Below are positions 37,256-46,186 of a stretch of DNA of 64,000 nt, piece after piece. Under the pieces are notes generated by a model. The model did not search any database. It worked only from the letters and a program-made list of their open reading frames with translations, and was not told where the DNA came from. The number at the start of each line of letters is the position of its first letter. The first letter of the stretch is position 1. The DNA lies in contig NZ_RBWE01000001.1 in assembly GCF_003627965.1 (NCBI RefSeq), positions 1,418,769 through 1,482,768 of the forward strand, written 5' to 3'. The position numbers and the translations under genes are program-made. The DNA comes from Desulfofundulus salinus (GTDB taxonomy: Bacteria > Bacillota > Desulfotomaculia > Desulfotomaculales > Desulfovirgulaceae).

Positions 37256-37271
37256 TGTTCAATAAAACCAC
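37256..37271 (+). repeat. Single end of a family 2 repeat (relic)
   Basis: TGTTCAATAAAACCAC starts 9 bp after the spoIIM stop and matches 14 of 16 bases of the repeat end at 11688. No partner end is visible before the next gene. Confidence 0.4.
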
Positions 37272-37319
37272 AAGGCAAGGGAGGGAAAACCCGGTGGACT
37301 ACCACGACCGGGTGGGATC

Positions 37320-37592
37320 ATGATGGTAATTCTTTTAACGAAACTAAAACGCCGGTTAATGTTTTGCCTGCGCATGCTGGTGGTGCTGGCCATCCTCGCC
37401 GTTCTCTGCGGGCACATTTACAGCCTGATCAGGTCGGGTGGTACCTTTAACCAGCCCCGGTCCCCTTCTCCCGACAGCTCCGTTTACAACCCCGCCACTG
37501 GTCCTTTTGATGCGGGTCATGGTACATTTATGGATCGCCTGTTCGAGTTTTTACGGGAATATTACCGGGGTCGTCATGGTAAGCCGGATTAA
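37320..37592 (+). CDS. DUF4227-like small membrane protein
   Basis: The 90-residue protein has one N-terminal membrane helix (about residues 15-36, MLVVLAILAVLCGHIYSLI) preceded by basic residues (KLKRR), a proline/serine-rich middle, and a C-terminal amphipathic helix (MDRLFEFLREYYRG). Its location between spoIIM and xerD matches yqzK-type DUF4227 genes of Bacillus. Function unknown. The start is ATG 37320 behind GGTGGG. Confidence 0.65.
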   Translation: MMVILLTKLKRRLMFCLRMLVVLAILAVLCGHIYSLIRSGGTFNQPRSPSPDSSVYNPATGPFDAGHGTFMDRLFEFLREYYRGRHGKPD

Positions 37593-37613
37593 CAAACCGG
37601 GCTTTTCTTTTTT
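37581..37613 (+). terminator. Terminator after DUF4227-like gene
   Basis: AAGCCGG pairs with CCGGGCTT (one bulge) and is followed by TTTTCTTTTTT; the left arm covers the last codons of the gene. Confidence 0.6.
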
Positions 37614-37735
37614 ATCCGTTTTATGTCGTCAAAAAAGGAAATAATTTTTAAAGAAAGAAATTATAAAAAGAATACAACGCCCGGGGTTTTCCCGGGGCAT
37701 TACCTGCAGCTTAACTGTGATGGAGGGATGAGATT

Positions 37736-38842
37736 CTGGTAGCTAAAGTTTTTTTTGCCGACATGCGGGCAAAACATAAAGAAAATCTTCTGGATAAGGT
37801 GGAAAAGCTCTTTGAGCGCGCGGGAATGAGAGAGCTTTTTGCTCCCAGGGACCTGGTGGCCTTTAAAGTTCATTTTGGGGAGCGGGGTAATACGGGCTAT
37901 GTGCGGCCCCAGTTTATTCGCCGCCTGGTGAACAAGGTCAAAGAACTGGGTGGGAAACCCTTTCTTACCGATGCCAACACCCTTTACGTGGGCGGCCGTT
38001 CAAACGCGGTAGATCACCTGCAAACAGCCATTGAAAACGGTTTTGCCTATGCCGTGGTTGACGCTCCCCTGATCATTGCCGATGGACTTACGGGGAAGGA
38101 TTACATTAATGTGCCGGTTAATTTGAAACACTTTAAAGAGGTAAAGGTTGGCAGCGCTCTTATTCATGCCGATGCCCTGCTGGTGGTGAGCCATTTTAAA
38201 TGTCATGAACTCACGGGCTTTGGCGGTGCCCTGAAGAACATCGGCATGGGATCGGGTTCCCGTAGCGGCAAGCAAATGATGCACTCCGACGTACTGCCCA
38301 GGGTGAACCCTGAAAAATGTGAGGGTTGCGCCCGTTGTACCCGCTGGTGCCCGGCGGGAGCTATTGCCGTGTCCAGGGAAACTAAAAAAGCAGCGATCGA
38401 TCAGGAAAAATGTATTGGCTGCGGTGAGTGTACGGTCACCTGCCCGGTGGAAGCAATAGACATTAACTGGAAAACGGAGCCGGAAGCGATCCAGGAAAAG
38501 ATTGTGGAATACGCCGCCGGGGTGCTCCAGAATAAGAAGGGCAAAGCCGGGTTCATCAACTTTGTGACCAATGTTTCTCCGGAATGCGACTGTGCCAGCT
38601 GGACGGACGCTCCCGTGGTGCGGGACATTGGCATCCTGGCTTCCCTGGACCCGGTGGCCCTGGATCAGGCCTGTGCCGACCTGGTGAACGGGGAGAAGGT
38701 TTTACCCGGTTGCCGCCTGGAGGGCCGGGAAGTGCAGGACATATTCCGTGCCCTGTGGCCTCAGGCCGTGTGGGAGCGCCAGCTGACCTACGGGGAAGAA
38801 ATAGGCCTTGGTACCCGGCAATACGAACTGATAAAAATTTAA
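37736..38842 (+). CDS. DUF362 domain protein with two 4Fe-4S clusters
   Basis: The protein has an N-terminal DUF362 part (VAFKVHFGERGNTGYVRP, HFKCHELTGFGGALKNIGMG) and an internal ferredoxin module with CEGCARCTRWCP and CIGCGECTVTCP (about residues 198-240). DUF362 proteins are iron-sulfur proteins of undefined function in anaerobes. The frame extends upstream of ATG 37763 without ATG/GTG/TTG; GGAGGG at 37722 fits a CTG at 37736 (9 nt) or ATT at 37733. Starting there restores the expected first beta strand (VAKVFFADMRA). A non-AUG start is therefore assumed. Confidence 0.83.
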   Translation: MVAKVFFADMRAKHKENLLDKVEKLFERAGMRELFAPRDLVAFKVHFGERGNTGYVRPQFIRRLVNKVKELGGKPFLTDANTLYVGGRSNAVDHLQTAIENGFAYAVVDAPLIIADGLTGKDYINVPVNLKHFKEVKVGSALIHADALLVVSHFKCHELTGFGGALKNIGMGSGSRSGKQMMHSDVLPRVNPEKCEGCARCTRWCPAGAIAVSRETKKAAIDQEKCIGCGECTVTCPVEAIDINWKTEPEAIQEKIVEYAAGVLQNKKGKAGFINFVTNVSPECDCASWTDAPVVRDIGILASLDPVALDQACADLVNGEKVLPGCRLEGREVQDIFRALWPQAVWERQLTYGEEIGLGTRQYELIKI

Positions 38843-38986
38843 CCCCCGCCACATACCTTCTAATGCACACACCATACCCTTCTACATCCGATTCCAGAGA
38901 CGGTGCGGCTGTGGTGGAAGGCCGGTTTGCCACGGAGCAATGGCAGTCGGCTTACCATACCTGCACCTTTTTTCACGACCGTTATT

Positions 38987-39022
38987 AAGGGGACTTCTGG
39001 TTTTTGGCCAAAGTCCCTTTTT
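38987..39022 (+). terminator. Terminator upstream of xerD
   Basis: AAGGGGACTT pairs with AAGTCCCTT (one bulge) and runs into TTTTT. The 260 bp between the DUF362 gene and xerD otherwise hold only a 42-codon frame without a ribosome site. Confidence 0.6.
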
Positions 39023-39102
39023 ATGTGGTGACAACCGGTGAGGAAAAACATGGCAATTAGCAGGATTAGTGAGTTTCCCGTGGAAATAGAAGGGGTAACA
39101 AT

Positions 39103-40020
39103 GTGCAACGGGGGCGATGTGCCTTGCAGGCATTAATTGGCAGTTTTATCCATTATCTGGCGGTGGAAAAGGGGCTGGCCCGAAACACCACGTCTTCCTA
39201 CCAGCTCGATTTAAATCAGTACTGGCTTTTTTGCCAGTCCCAGCGGTTGGATCCCCTGGGGGAGGGACGCAGTGCCGTAATGGCTTATTTGCTCAAATTA
39301 AAAAAAGACGGACGGGCTCCAGCCACCATTTCCCGGCACCTGGCGGCTTTAAAATCTTTCTACCGTTTTCTGGTTCAAGAAGGAGTCATTTCTGCCGACC
39401 CTACCGCTAATCTGGAATCGCCCCGCCTCGCCCAGCGGTTGCCGAGGGTATTGACCACCGAAGAAGTAGACAGGCTTCTGGCTCAACCCCGCACATCCTC
39501 GGCCACCGGACTGCGGGATAAGGCCATGCTGGAGCTGCTTTACGCCACCGGCCTGCGGGTGAGTGAACTGGTTTCCCTGGATCTGGCCGATGTTAATCTG
39601 GAACACGGTTTTGTGCGTTGCTTTGGGAAAGGATCCAAAGAACGGATTATCCCCCTGGGTTCTGTGGCGGCCTTTTATGTGTCCGAATACCTCACCCGGG
39701 CCAGGGGTAAACTAACCAGAGGCACCAATACCCCCGCTCTGTTTGTCAATCAGCAAGGCCGCCGCCTCACCCGGCAGGGATTCTGGAAGATTATTAAAAA
39801 ATATGCCCGCCAGGGGCGAATTACCAAGGTGATAACCCCCCACGTCTTACGCCATTCCTTTGCCACCCACTTGCTGGAAAACGGTGCCGACCTGCGCTCT
39901 GTTCAGGAATTGCTCGGTCACGCCGATATTGCCACCACGCAAATTTACACCCATTTAACCCGCACCAGGCTGCGGGAAATTTACGACCGCACCCATCCCC
40001 GGGCACAACTGGATGGATAA
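39103..40020 (+). CDS. xerD: Tyrosine recombinase XerD
   Basis: The 305-residue protein has an N-terminal SAM-like DNA-binding domain (YLAVEKGLARNTTSSYQLDL) and the catalytic domain with R (ATGLRVSELVSLDL), K (GKGSKERIIPL), H-x2-R (HVLRHSFATHLL), H (LLGHADIATTQ) and the nucleophile Tyr (IYTHL). XerC/D resolves chromosome dimers at dif. The location after spoIIM and before deoB matches xerD (ripX) in Bacillus. Translation is set at GTG 39103 behind AAGGGG; TTG 39124 is an alternative. Confidence 0.92.
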   Translation: MQRGRCALQALIGSFIHYLAVEKGLARNTTSSYQLDLNQYWLFCQSQRLDPLGEGRSAVMAYLLKLKKDGRAPATISRHLAALKSFYRFLVQEGVISADPTANLESPRLAQRLPRVLTTEEVDRLLAQPRTSSATGLRDKAMLELLYATGLRVSELVSLDLADVNLEHGFVRCFGKGSKERIIPLGSVAAFYVSEYLTRARGKLTRGTNTPALFVNQQGRRLTRQGFWKIIKKYARQGRITKVITPHVLRHSFATHLLENGADLRSVQELLGHADIATTQIYTHLTRTRLREIYDRTHPRAQLDG

Positions 40021-40037
40021 AAAGGAGTTGATCTTAC

Positions 40038-41216
40038 TTGGCCGCAACCATCAGCCGTCTTACCCTTATTGTTCTTGACAGCGTGGGTATCGGGGAGCTT
40101 CCCGACGCCGCTCAATACGGGGATGCGGGCAGCAATACCCTCGCCAATACTGCCCGGGTCGTGGGAGGACTCAATTTACCCCACCTGGGCCGGCTGGGCC
40201 TGGGAAATATTGTTCCCATCGAGGGAGTTCCCCCGGTGGACCGGCCCCTGGCCGCTTACGGGCGGATGGCTGAGGCTTCCGCCGGCAAGGATACTACCAC
40301 CGGCCACTGGGAAATTGCCGGTTTATTGCTGGAACGACCCTTTCCAGTCTATCCCAACGGCTTTCCCCCGGAAATAATCAAGCCCTTTGAGGAGCGCATC
40401 GGGCGGCCCGTATTGGGGAATAAAGCGGCCTCCGGTACGGCTATCATTGAGGAACTGGGCCCGGAGCACATGAGGACCGGGTATCCCATTGTTTATACCT
40501 CGGCCGACAGTGTGTTTCAAATTGCCGCCCATGAAGAGATTATTCCCGTGGAGGAATTATACCGGATGTGCCGTATTGCCCGGGAGTTGCTCACCGGTGA
40601 CCACGCCGTAGGGCGGGTTATTGCCCGGCCCTTTGTGGGGCGGCCCGGTGCTTTTAAGCGCACGGACAGGCGGCGGGATTTCTCCCTCCTTCCGCCGGGA
40701 CCCACCGTTTTAGATTTGCTTTTAGAAAACGGATTTCCTGTTCTGGCCGTAGGCAAAATTGAGGATATTTTTGCCGGCAAAGGCATTACCGAAGCCGTAC
40801 ATACGGAAGGTAATATGGACGGGGTGGATCAAACCCTTGCCTGCATGCGACGCCTGGAGCGGGGGCTGATTTTTACCAACCTGGTAGACTTTGACATGCT
40901 TTACGGTCACCGCAACAATCCCCGGGGGTATGCCGGTGCCCTGGAGGCTTTTGACCGGCGCCTGCCGGAAATTTTGCATGCCACCAGACCCGATGAGGTG
41001 CTGATTATCACCGCCGATCACGGGTGTGATCCCACCACCAGCAGTACAGACCACAGCCGGGAATACGTACCTCTTCTGGTTTACGGCCACAGGGTGAAAC
41101 CAGGGGTAAATCTGGGGACTCGCAATACTTTCAGTGACGTGGCCGCCACTGTGGCCGAGCTTTTCGGACTTTTCTATCCGCGGGGAACCAGTTTCGCCCG
41201 GGAAATATTGAGGTGA
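40038..41216 (+). CDS. deoB: Phosphopentomutase
   Basis: The 392-residue alkaline-phosphatase-superfamily protein has [20 protein letters not shown] at the start, the phosphorylated Thr region [10 protein letters not shown] near residue 85, and the C-terminal metal site [19 protein letters not shown]. It interconverts (deoxy)ribose 1- and 5-phosphate in nucleoside catabolism. Translation starts at TTG 40038 behind AAAGGAG. pdp follows, giving a deoB-pdp salvage unit. Confidence 0.95.
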   Translation: MAATISRLTLIVLDSVGIGELPDAAQYGDAGSNTLANTARVVGGLNLPHLGRLGLGNIVPIEGVPPVDRPLAAYGRMAEASAGKDTTTGHWEIAGLLLERPFPVYPNGFPPEIIKPFEERIGRPVLGNKAASGTAIIEELGPEHMRTGYPIVYTSADSVFQIAAHEEIIPVEELYRMCRIARELLTGDHAVGRVIARPFVGRPGAFKRTDRRRDFSLLPPGPTVLDLLLENGFPVLAVGKIEDIFAGKGITEAVHTEGNMDGVDQTLACMRRLERGLIFTNLVDFDMLYGHRNNPRGYAGALEAFDRRLPEILHATRPDEVLIITADHGCDPTTSSTDHSREYVPLLVYGHRVKPGVNLGTRNTFSDVAATVAELFGLFYPRGTSFAREILR

Positions 41217-41222
41217 AGAATT

Positions 41223-42557
41223 GTGCGCATGTACGATATTATCCTGAAAAAACGCCAGGGATTCGAGCTCACCACGGAAGAAATCAACTTTTTTGTCCGG
41301 GGATATACGGCTGGGGAAATACCCGATTACCAGGCAGCAGCGTTATTAATGGCCATTTTCTTCCGGGGACTTAATTCCCGGGAAACGGCGGACCTCACCC
41401 TGGCCATGGCCAGTTCAGGAGAACGGGTCGATCTTTCCGGCATTCCTGGATGCAAGGTGGACAAGCACAGTACCGGCGGGGTGGGAGACAAAACCACCCT
41501 GGTGCTGGCCCCCCTGGTGGCTGCCGCCGGGGTATCCGTGGCCAAGATGTCCGGCCGGGGATTGGGCCACACCGGCGGAACTGTGGATAAGCTGGGGTCC
41601 ATTCCCGGTTTTAAGGTAAACCTTACTCCGGATGATTTTATACGCCAGGTCAGGGAAGTTGGCGTGGCGGTGGTGGCCCAAACGGGCAACCTGGTGCCGG
41701 CGGATAAGAAGCTCTACGCCCTGCGGGACGTGACGGCCACGGTGGACAGCATTCCCCTGATTGCTTCCAGCGTGATGAGCAAAAAAATCGCCGCCGGAGC
41801 CGATGCCATCGTCCTGGATGTAAAGGCGGGCAGCGGAGCCTTTATGCGTTCCGTGGATGAGGCCTCTACCCTGGCCCGGGCCATGGTAGCCATCGGCCGC
41901 CAGGCAGGCAAAAAGACTGTGGCCGTGATAAGCGATATGGACCAGCCTCTGGGCTTTGCCGTGGGCAACGCCCTGGAGGTGCGGGAGGCCATTGAGACCC
42001 TGTCCGGGCAGGGTCCATCCGATTTGCGGGAGCTGTGTCTCGTGCTGGGCGGCCACATGCTCGTCCTGGCCGGTGCGGCAACGGATGTAGAGGAAGGGAT
42101 GAACCGGCTGGCTGGCTTGCTTGAACGGGGACGGGCATTGGACAAGTTCCGGGAGATGGTTAAGGCCCAGGGCGGTGATCCGCGGGTGGCGGATGAACCG
42201 GATCTGTTACCGGAGGCCTCATACAAAGAGCAGGTGAAGGCGCAGGAAGATAGGTATGTGGCAGCCATCCATGCCGAAAGAATTGGCCGGGTAGCCATGC
42301 TTTTAGGGGCCGGCCGGAAGACCAGGGAAGACACCATCGACCCGGCAGTGGGAGTAGTGTTGCACAAAAAGGTGGGCGACCGCGTCAAGGTGGGGGACGT
42401 CCTGGCCACTTTGCATGTAAACAATCCGGACAATCTGGCCACAGCGCGGCAGCTAATCGCCGGAGCCTTTACCTTCAGTTCCAGCGCACCCGGGGTAAAA
42501 AAGCTGATCCACGGGGTGGTTGGCCTTCAAGGAGTCGTGTATCAATGTTTGAGTTAA
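41223..42557 (+). CDS. pdp: Pyrimidine-nucleoside phosphorylase
   Basis: The 444-residue protein has the thymidine/pyrimidine phosphorylase signature [21 protein letters not shown] (near residue 108), the phosphate site [13 protein letters not shown] and the C-terminal biotin-like domain. It cleaves uridine/thymidine with phosphate, feeding deoB. GTG 41223 lies 9 nt after GAGGTG, better than ATG 41229. Its last 13 bases overlap the Fic gene. Confidence 0.93.
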   Translation: MRMYDIILKKRQGFELTTEEINFFVRGYTAGEIPDYQAAALLMAIFFRGLNSRETADLTLAMASSGERVDLSGIPGCKVDKHSTGGVGDKTTLVLAPLVAAAGVSVAKMSGRGLGHTGGTVDKLGSIPGFKVNLTPDDFIRQVREVGVAVVAQTGNLVPADKKLYALRDVTATVDSIPLIASSVMSKKIAAGADAIVLDVKAGSGAFMRSVDEASTLARAMVAIGRQAGKKTVAVISDMDQPLGFAVGNALEVREAIETLSGQGPSDLRELCLVLGGHMLVLAGAATDVEEGMNRLAGLLERGRALDKFREMVKAQGGDPRVADEPDLLPEASYKEQVKAQEDRYVAAIHAERIGRVAMLLGAGRKTREDTIDPAVGVVLHKKVGDRVKVGDVLATLHVNNPDNLATARQLIAGAFTFSSSAPGVKKLIHGVVGLQGVVYQCLS

Positions 42558-43279
42558 TAGACCAAAAAAAGAAAGAGCTGGATGCCTTAAGGCCCTTTCC
42601 TCCTGCCGTTGCCGCCAGGCTGAGGGAATTTTACCTCGTGGAGTGGACCCACCACTCCACGGCCCTGGAAGGAAATACTCTGACTCTAATGGAGACGCGG
42701 GTGGTTCTGGAAGGCATTACCGTGGGAGGTAAAACGCTGCGGGAACACCTGGAGATCATTGACCATAAAGATGCCATTGAGTACGTTGAGGAATATGTCC
42801 ATGAGGACATTCCCTTAACGGAAACATTTATCAGAGATGTTCACCGCCTCGTGCTTAAGAGTACCTTTCCGGATGCGGCCGGACGCTACCGTACGGGTAA
42901 CGTGGTTATTGCCGGGAGTAAACACAGACCCCCTGAAGGGTTCCAGGTGCCAGCCTTAATGAAGAATCTGGTTGAAGATTTTAATACCAGATGGTCAACC
43001 AAACACCCTGTGGAAAGGGCAGCCTGGCTGCACTGGAAACTAACGCACATTCACCCCTTTGTGGATGGCAACGGGCGGACGGCCCGGTTGCTGATGAATT
43101 TTATTTTCATGCGGGAGGGGTATCCACCCGTAGTTTTCAAAAAAGAGGAGCGGGAGCGCTACCTGACCTCTCTGGAGGAGGCGTCGGTGACCGGTAATAT
43201 GATGTCCTTTCTGGAGTTGGTCAGGGATGCTTTGCTGACCTCCCTGGAGACATTTTTAAGTGTGGCTCGTTCCTCATGA
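42545..43279 (+). CDS. Fic family protein (predicted AMPylator with N-terminal inhibitory helix)
   Basis: The 244-residue protein has the complete Fic motif [12 protein letters not shown] (His170 to Arg181) and an N-terminal inhibition motif S-x3-E-G (Ser38 to Gly43, STALEG), which in class II Fic proteins blocks ATP until relieved. The beta-hairpin flap region [13 protein letters not shown] precedes the motif. Such enzymes transfer AMP to Ser/Thr/Tyr hydroxyls of target proteins. It overlaps pdp and no antitoxin is needed or seen. The target is unknown. Confidence 0.9.
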   Translation: MFELIDQKKKELDALRPFPPAVAARLREFYLVEWTHHSTALEGNTLTLMETRVVLEGITVGGKTLREHLEIIDHKDAIEYVEEYVHEDIPLTETFIRDVHRLVLKSTFPDAAGRYRTGNVVIAGSKHRPPEGFQVPALMKNLVEDFNTRWSTKHPVERAAWLHWKLTHIHPFVDGNGRTARLLMNFIFMREGYPPVVFKKEERERYLTSLEEASVTGNMMSFLELVRDALLTSLETFLSVARSS

Positions 43280-43377
43280 TGAAGGAGATGGCTTTTTTAA
43301 GCGAGCAGTGGAAGGGCTTTTTTTCGGTTAAAGAGAACTTAAACATAGATGGGGCTGCCTAGAGTGGGTGAAAAAAC

Positions 43378-43423
43378 CCCGGCTCTACCAGTAAGTGGGG
43401 GCCGGGATTTTTTATTTTTTATT
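43378..43423 (+). terminator. Terminator after the fic gene
   Basis: CCCGGC / GCCGGG stem with a 17-nt loop and a long T-rich tail (ATTTTTTATTTTTT). Confidence 0.6.
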
Positions 43424-43450
43424 GACATTAGTCTGAAACAGGAATAAAAT
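43422..43450 (+). promoter_or_regulatory. Consensus promoter of the NifX/MinD cluster
   Basis: A perfect TTGACA, a 17-nt spacer and TAAAAT, 36 bp before the first gene. It overlaps the T tail of the preceding terminator. Confidence 0.75.
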
Positions 43451-43486
43451 AGTTTTGGACTTTAGCTCATTACAGGAGGGAATCCG

Positions 43487-43858
43487 ATGAAGGTGGCTGT
43501 TTGCGCTCAGGATAACCACATTGATGCCCGGGTAGACCCTCGCTTTGGTCGCTGCCCGTATTTCATTGTGGTAGACCTGGACAGCGGAGACTGGGAAGGG
43601 GTACAGAACACGGGAACACAGTCCAGTGGGGGTGCCGGCGTTCAAACGGCACAATTGCTGGTCAACCGGGGCGTCAATGTGGTACTGGTGGACCGTATTG
43701 GACCCAATGCCATGGAAGTGCTCGGCAGGGCAGGGATCCAGGTATATGGGGGAATAAACGGTACGGTAAGCCAGAGCCTTGAAGCCTACCGCCAGGGGCG
43801 GTTGACCCTCCTCAGCCGGGCAAACTCCCCCAGCCATGGCGGTATGGGAAGGGGTTAG
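43487..43858 (+). CDS. NifX/NafY-type dinitrogenase iron-molybdenum cofactor family protein
   Basis: The 123-residue protein matches the NifX/NifB C-terminal-like fold: KVAVCAQDNHIDARVDPRFGRCPYFIVVD, a GAGVQTAQLL helix and DRIGPNAMEVLGRAGIQVY. Stand-alone members bind metal-sulfur clusters; in Desulfovibrio the related orange protein (ORP) binds a Mo-Cu-S cluster and works with MinD ATPases. No nitrogenase genes are present. It opens a run of five related Fe-S genes. Confidence 0.85.
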   Translation: MKVAVCAQDNHIDARVDPRFGRCPYFIVVDLDSGDWEGVQNTGTQSSGGAGVQTAQLLVNRGVNVVLVDRIGPNAMEVLGRAGIQVYGGINGTVSQSLEAYRQGRLTLLSRANSPSHGGMGRG

Positions 43859-43864
43859 AATTTT

Positions 43865-44722
43865 ATGATCATTGCAGTAGCCAGCGGCAAGGGGGGGACG
43901 GGTAAAACTTCAGTGGCCAGCAGCCTGGCCCTGGTGGCGGCGGAAAAAGGAGAAGTATTGTTCCTGGACTGTGATGTAGAAGAACCCAACGGTCACATCA
44001 TGCTTAAACCGCGCTGGCACAAAAAAGAAACGGTGCGGGTTCCGGTACCGGAAATCAACCGGGAAAAATGTACCTTATGTGGCAGGTGTGCGGAGGTTTG
44101 TGCCTTCCATGCCCTGGTCGTCCTCCCTCAGGAGGTTATGCTTTTCCCCACCATGTGCCACGGCTGCGGGGGATGCTGGCAGCTCTGCCCGGCCGGAGCC
44201 ATTTCTCCCGGGTGGCGGGAAATAGGACAGGTTGAAGAAGGTTCAAGCGGGAAAATTGGTTTTGTTCACGGCCGGTTAAATGTGGGTGAGGCCATCAGTC
44301 CTCCTCTCATCCAGGCAGTCAAGGAGCGAATTCGACCGGACATATTGAACATAATCGATGCACCGGCGGGAACCTCCTGCCCGGTAATCCGGGCAGTGAA
44401 AGGAGCCGGCTTCTGCCTCCTGGTTACCGAACCCACGCCTTTCGGACTTCATGACCTGAAACTGGCATATGAAATGGCCACCCAGCTGGGGGTGCCCTGC
44501 GGAGTGGCTGTTAACCGTTCAGATGGAAATGATAGCCTCATACGCCGGTTCTGCCACAATAATAACCTCCCCCTGCTTTTCCAGCTGCCCCAGGACCGGG
44601 AAGTGGCCAGGGGATATGCCCGGGGCATTCCTGCTGTTGAGGTACGCCCTGAGTGGAAGGAGCACCTTTTAGCCTTACTGGCCTTTTTAGAAAAAGGGGG
44701 TTACGCCCGGTGCGCGAATTAG
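43865..44722 (+). CDS. MinD/Mrp-type ATPase with embedded 4Fe-4S domain (first copy)
   Basis: The 285-residue protein has a deviant Walker A SGKGGTGKTSVASSL at its N-terminus, an inserted two-cluster ferredoxin segment (CTLCGRCAEVCAF, CHGCGGCWQLCPAG, about residues 60-115) and then the rest of the MinD fold (DAPAGTSCP, TEPTPFG). These ATPases occur in pairs beside NifX/ORP proteins. They may load or move iron-sulfur clusters; the role is unproven. It overlaps the second copy by 13 bp. Confidence 0.88.
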   Translation: MIIAVASGKGGTGKTSVASSLALVAAEKGEVLFLDCDVEEPNGHIMLKPRWHKKETVRVPVPEINREKCTLCGRCAEVCAFHALVVLPQEVMLFPTMCHGCGGCWQLCPAGAISPGWREIGQVEEGSSGKIGFVHGRLNVGEAISPPLIQAVKERIRPDILNIIDAPAGTSCPVIRAVKGAGFCLLVTEPTPFGLHDLKLAYEMATQLGVPCGVAVNRSDGNDSLIRRFCHNNNLPLLFQLPQDREVARGYARGIPAVEVRPEWKEHLLALLAFLEKGGYARCAN

Positions 44723-45576
44723 TGGTGCTCAGCGGGAAAGGAGGTACGGGTAAAACCACCGTCTGCGGGAGCCTGGCCGTACTGGCTTCCAATAAGGTGA
44801 TGGCAGATTGTGATGTGGACGCGGCAAACTTACATTTACTTCTGGACCCTGTGTTGAAATCCTCCTCACCCTTTTACGGCTTGAAAAAAGCCACGATCAA
44901 CCAGGAAAAGTGCCTGGGGTGTAATCTCTGCCTGCATTTATGCCGGTATGATGCCATCGGTCCCGGATCTATTGTGGATCCGGTTCTCTGTGAAGGATGT
45001 ACCGTTTGTTATCACGCCTGTCCCTGCGGGGCAGTGGAAATGATAGAGCATGTAGCCGGTTATTTATTCCTGTCCGATACCCGTTACGGTCCCCTGGTAC
45101 ATGCGCGGCTGGGTATAGCCGAAGATAATTCGGGGAAACTGGTGGCGGCGGTGCGCAAAGAAGCCCGCCGCCTGGCAGAGGAAGAAAAAAAAGAACTGAT
45201 CATTACCGATGGTCCACCCGGTATAGGCTGTCCCGCCATTTCTTGCTTATCGGGAGCGGATCTGGTCCTGGTAATAACCGAACCCACTTTTTCCGGAAGA
45301 CACGACCTGGAACGGGTTCTGGAACTGGCAAAACATTTCGGATGCCGGACTGCAGTTTGCATCAACAAATGGGACCTGGAGCCTGAAAACACCCGCGAAC
45401 TGGAGTCGCTCTGCAACCGGCATTCCGTTCCGGTGGCAGGGTACCTGCCCTACGACGAAAGTGTAATGGAGGCAGTTAAAAGCGGCCGGCCGGTCATCCA
45501 GGAATGTTCCGGCCCCATGGCAGAGGGAATGCTTGCTTTATGGGATGAACTTAAAACCCTGTTGGAATTGAGGTGA
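44710..45576 (+). CDS. MinD/Mrp-type ATPase with embedded 4Fe-4S domain (second copy)
   Basis: The 288-residue paralog of the preceding gene has SGKGGTGKTTVCGSLAVL, ferredoxin segment CLGCNLCLHLCRYDA and CEGCTVCYHACPCGA, and DGPPGIGCP / TEPTFSGRHDLERV. The pair probably forms a heterodimer like the two MinD proteins of the Desulfovibrio orp operon. Translation starts at GTG 44710 behind AGGGGG; the extra upstream frame lies inside the first gene. Confidence 0.88.
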   Translation: MRELVVLSGKGGTGKTTVCGSLAVLASNKVMADCDVDAANLHLLLDPVLKSSSPFYGLKKATINQEKCLGCNLCLHLCRYDAIGPGSIVDPVLCEGCTVCYHACPCGAVEMIEHVAGYLFLSDTRYGPLVHARLGIAEDNSGKLVAAVRKEARRLAEEEKKELIITDGPPGIGCPAISCLSGADLVLVITEPTFSGRHDLERVLELAKHFGCRTAVCINKWDLEPENTRELESLCNRHSVPVAGYLPYDESVMEAVKSGRPVIQECSGPMAEGMLALWDELKTLLELR

Positions 45577-45583
45577 AGAAGCT

Positions 45584-45625
45584 ATGACCCAAGACCAGGC
45601 AAAGTGCAGTACCTGTAAAGATTAA
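45584..45625 (+). CDS. Possible 13-residue CxxC peptide
   Basis: ATG 45584 lies 8 nt after GAGGTG and opens the 13-codon frame MTQDQAKCSTCKD. It resembles the Cys-containing N-terminus of Mrp-type Fe-S proteins (CSxC). It is either a translated micropeptide or the remnant of an mrp gene whose body is lost. The 64 bp up to the next gene show no continuation in any frame. Confidence 0.4.
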   Translation: MTQDQAKCSTCKD

Positions 45626-45689
45626 CATACCCATTCTGGGTCTGGTGGAGAATATTAAGAAAAAAAATAGTAGAGGAGCGTGAAGGAGC

Positions 45690-46070
45690 ATGAAAATTGC
45701 CCTCCCCAACGACCGCGGCCAGGTTAACCAGCATTTCGGCAGGAGCGAAGAATTTGTTATTTTCGAGATGTCCGGCCAGGAAATTAAAAGCCGGGAAACA
45801 GTATCCACCGCCACCCTGCAGCATAACCACGAAGGTCTGGCCGAACTGTTTAAAAACAAAGGGGTTGATGTATTAATTCTGGGCGGCGTAGGACCCCGTG
45901 CCATACAGGCGCTGCAGCAATACGGCCTGCAGGTGATCACCGGTGCCAGCGGTAACGTGGAAGAGGTGGCCCGGGCCTATGCCCGGGGGGAACTGGTCAG
46001 CCGGGGGTCCATATGTGACCACGGCCACGGTCACGGTAGTCACTGTCATCACGGGCCGGGCTGCCATTAA
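45690..46070 (+). CDS. NifX-type protein with His/Cys-rich metal-binding tail
   Basis: The 126-residue protein has the NifX fold (KIALPNDRGQVNQHFGRSEEFVIFE, ILGGVGPRAIQALQQYGLQV) and a C-terminal tail with eight His and three Cys (CDHGHGHGSHCHHGPGCH), absent from the paralog at 43.5 kb. The tail should bind nickel, zinc, copper or iron. It closes the ORP-like gene run. AGGAG-type site GGAGCGTGAAGGAGC precedes ATG 45690. Confidence 0.85.
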   Translation: MKIALPNDRGQVNQHFGRSEEFVIFEMSGQEIKSRETVSTATLQHNHEGLAELFKNKGVDVLILGGVGPRAIQALQQYGLQVITGASGNVEEVARAYARGELVSRGSICDHGHGHGSHCHHGPGCH

Positions 46071-46121
46071 CAGGTTCCAGGCTCTTGATAGATCTTGATT
46101 TAAATGCGGTTAAGACAAACA

Positions 46122-46139
46122 GGAGGGCTTGTGCCCTCC
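46122..46139 (+). other. Hairpin between the NifX-like and NifU-like genes
   Basis: GGAGGGC / GCCCTCC stem with a TTGT loop. There is no T tract, so it may be an RNA-processing or weak pausing site and not a terminator. Confidence 0.4.
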
Positions 46140-46186
46140 CTAAACTTTATGCATAAAGGTCCAATGATTTCAGGGGGGACTATCAA

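Noticed and set aside
37679-37698. GCCCGGGG/CCCGGGGC hairpin before the DUF362 gene
   Set aside because: One central mismatch and no T tract; could be chance in GC-rich DNA.
38862-38988. 41-residue frame after the DUF362 gene
   Set aside because: No ribosome site before its ATG and its end lies within the terminator stem.
43276-43362. 28-residue frame after the fic gene
   Set aside because: No spaced ribosome site; the AAGGAG lies after the first ATG codons.
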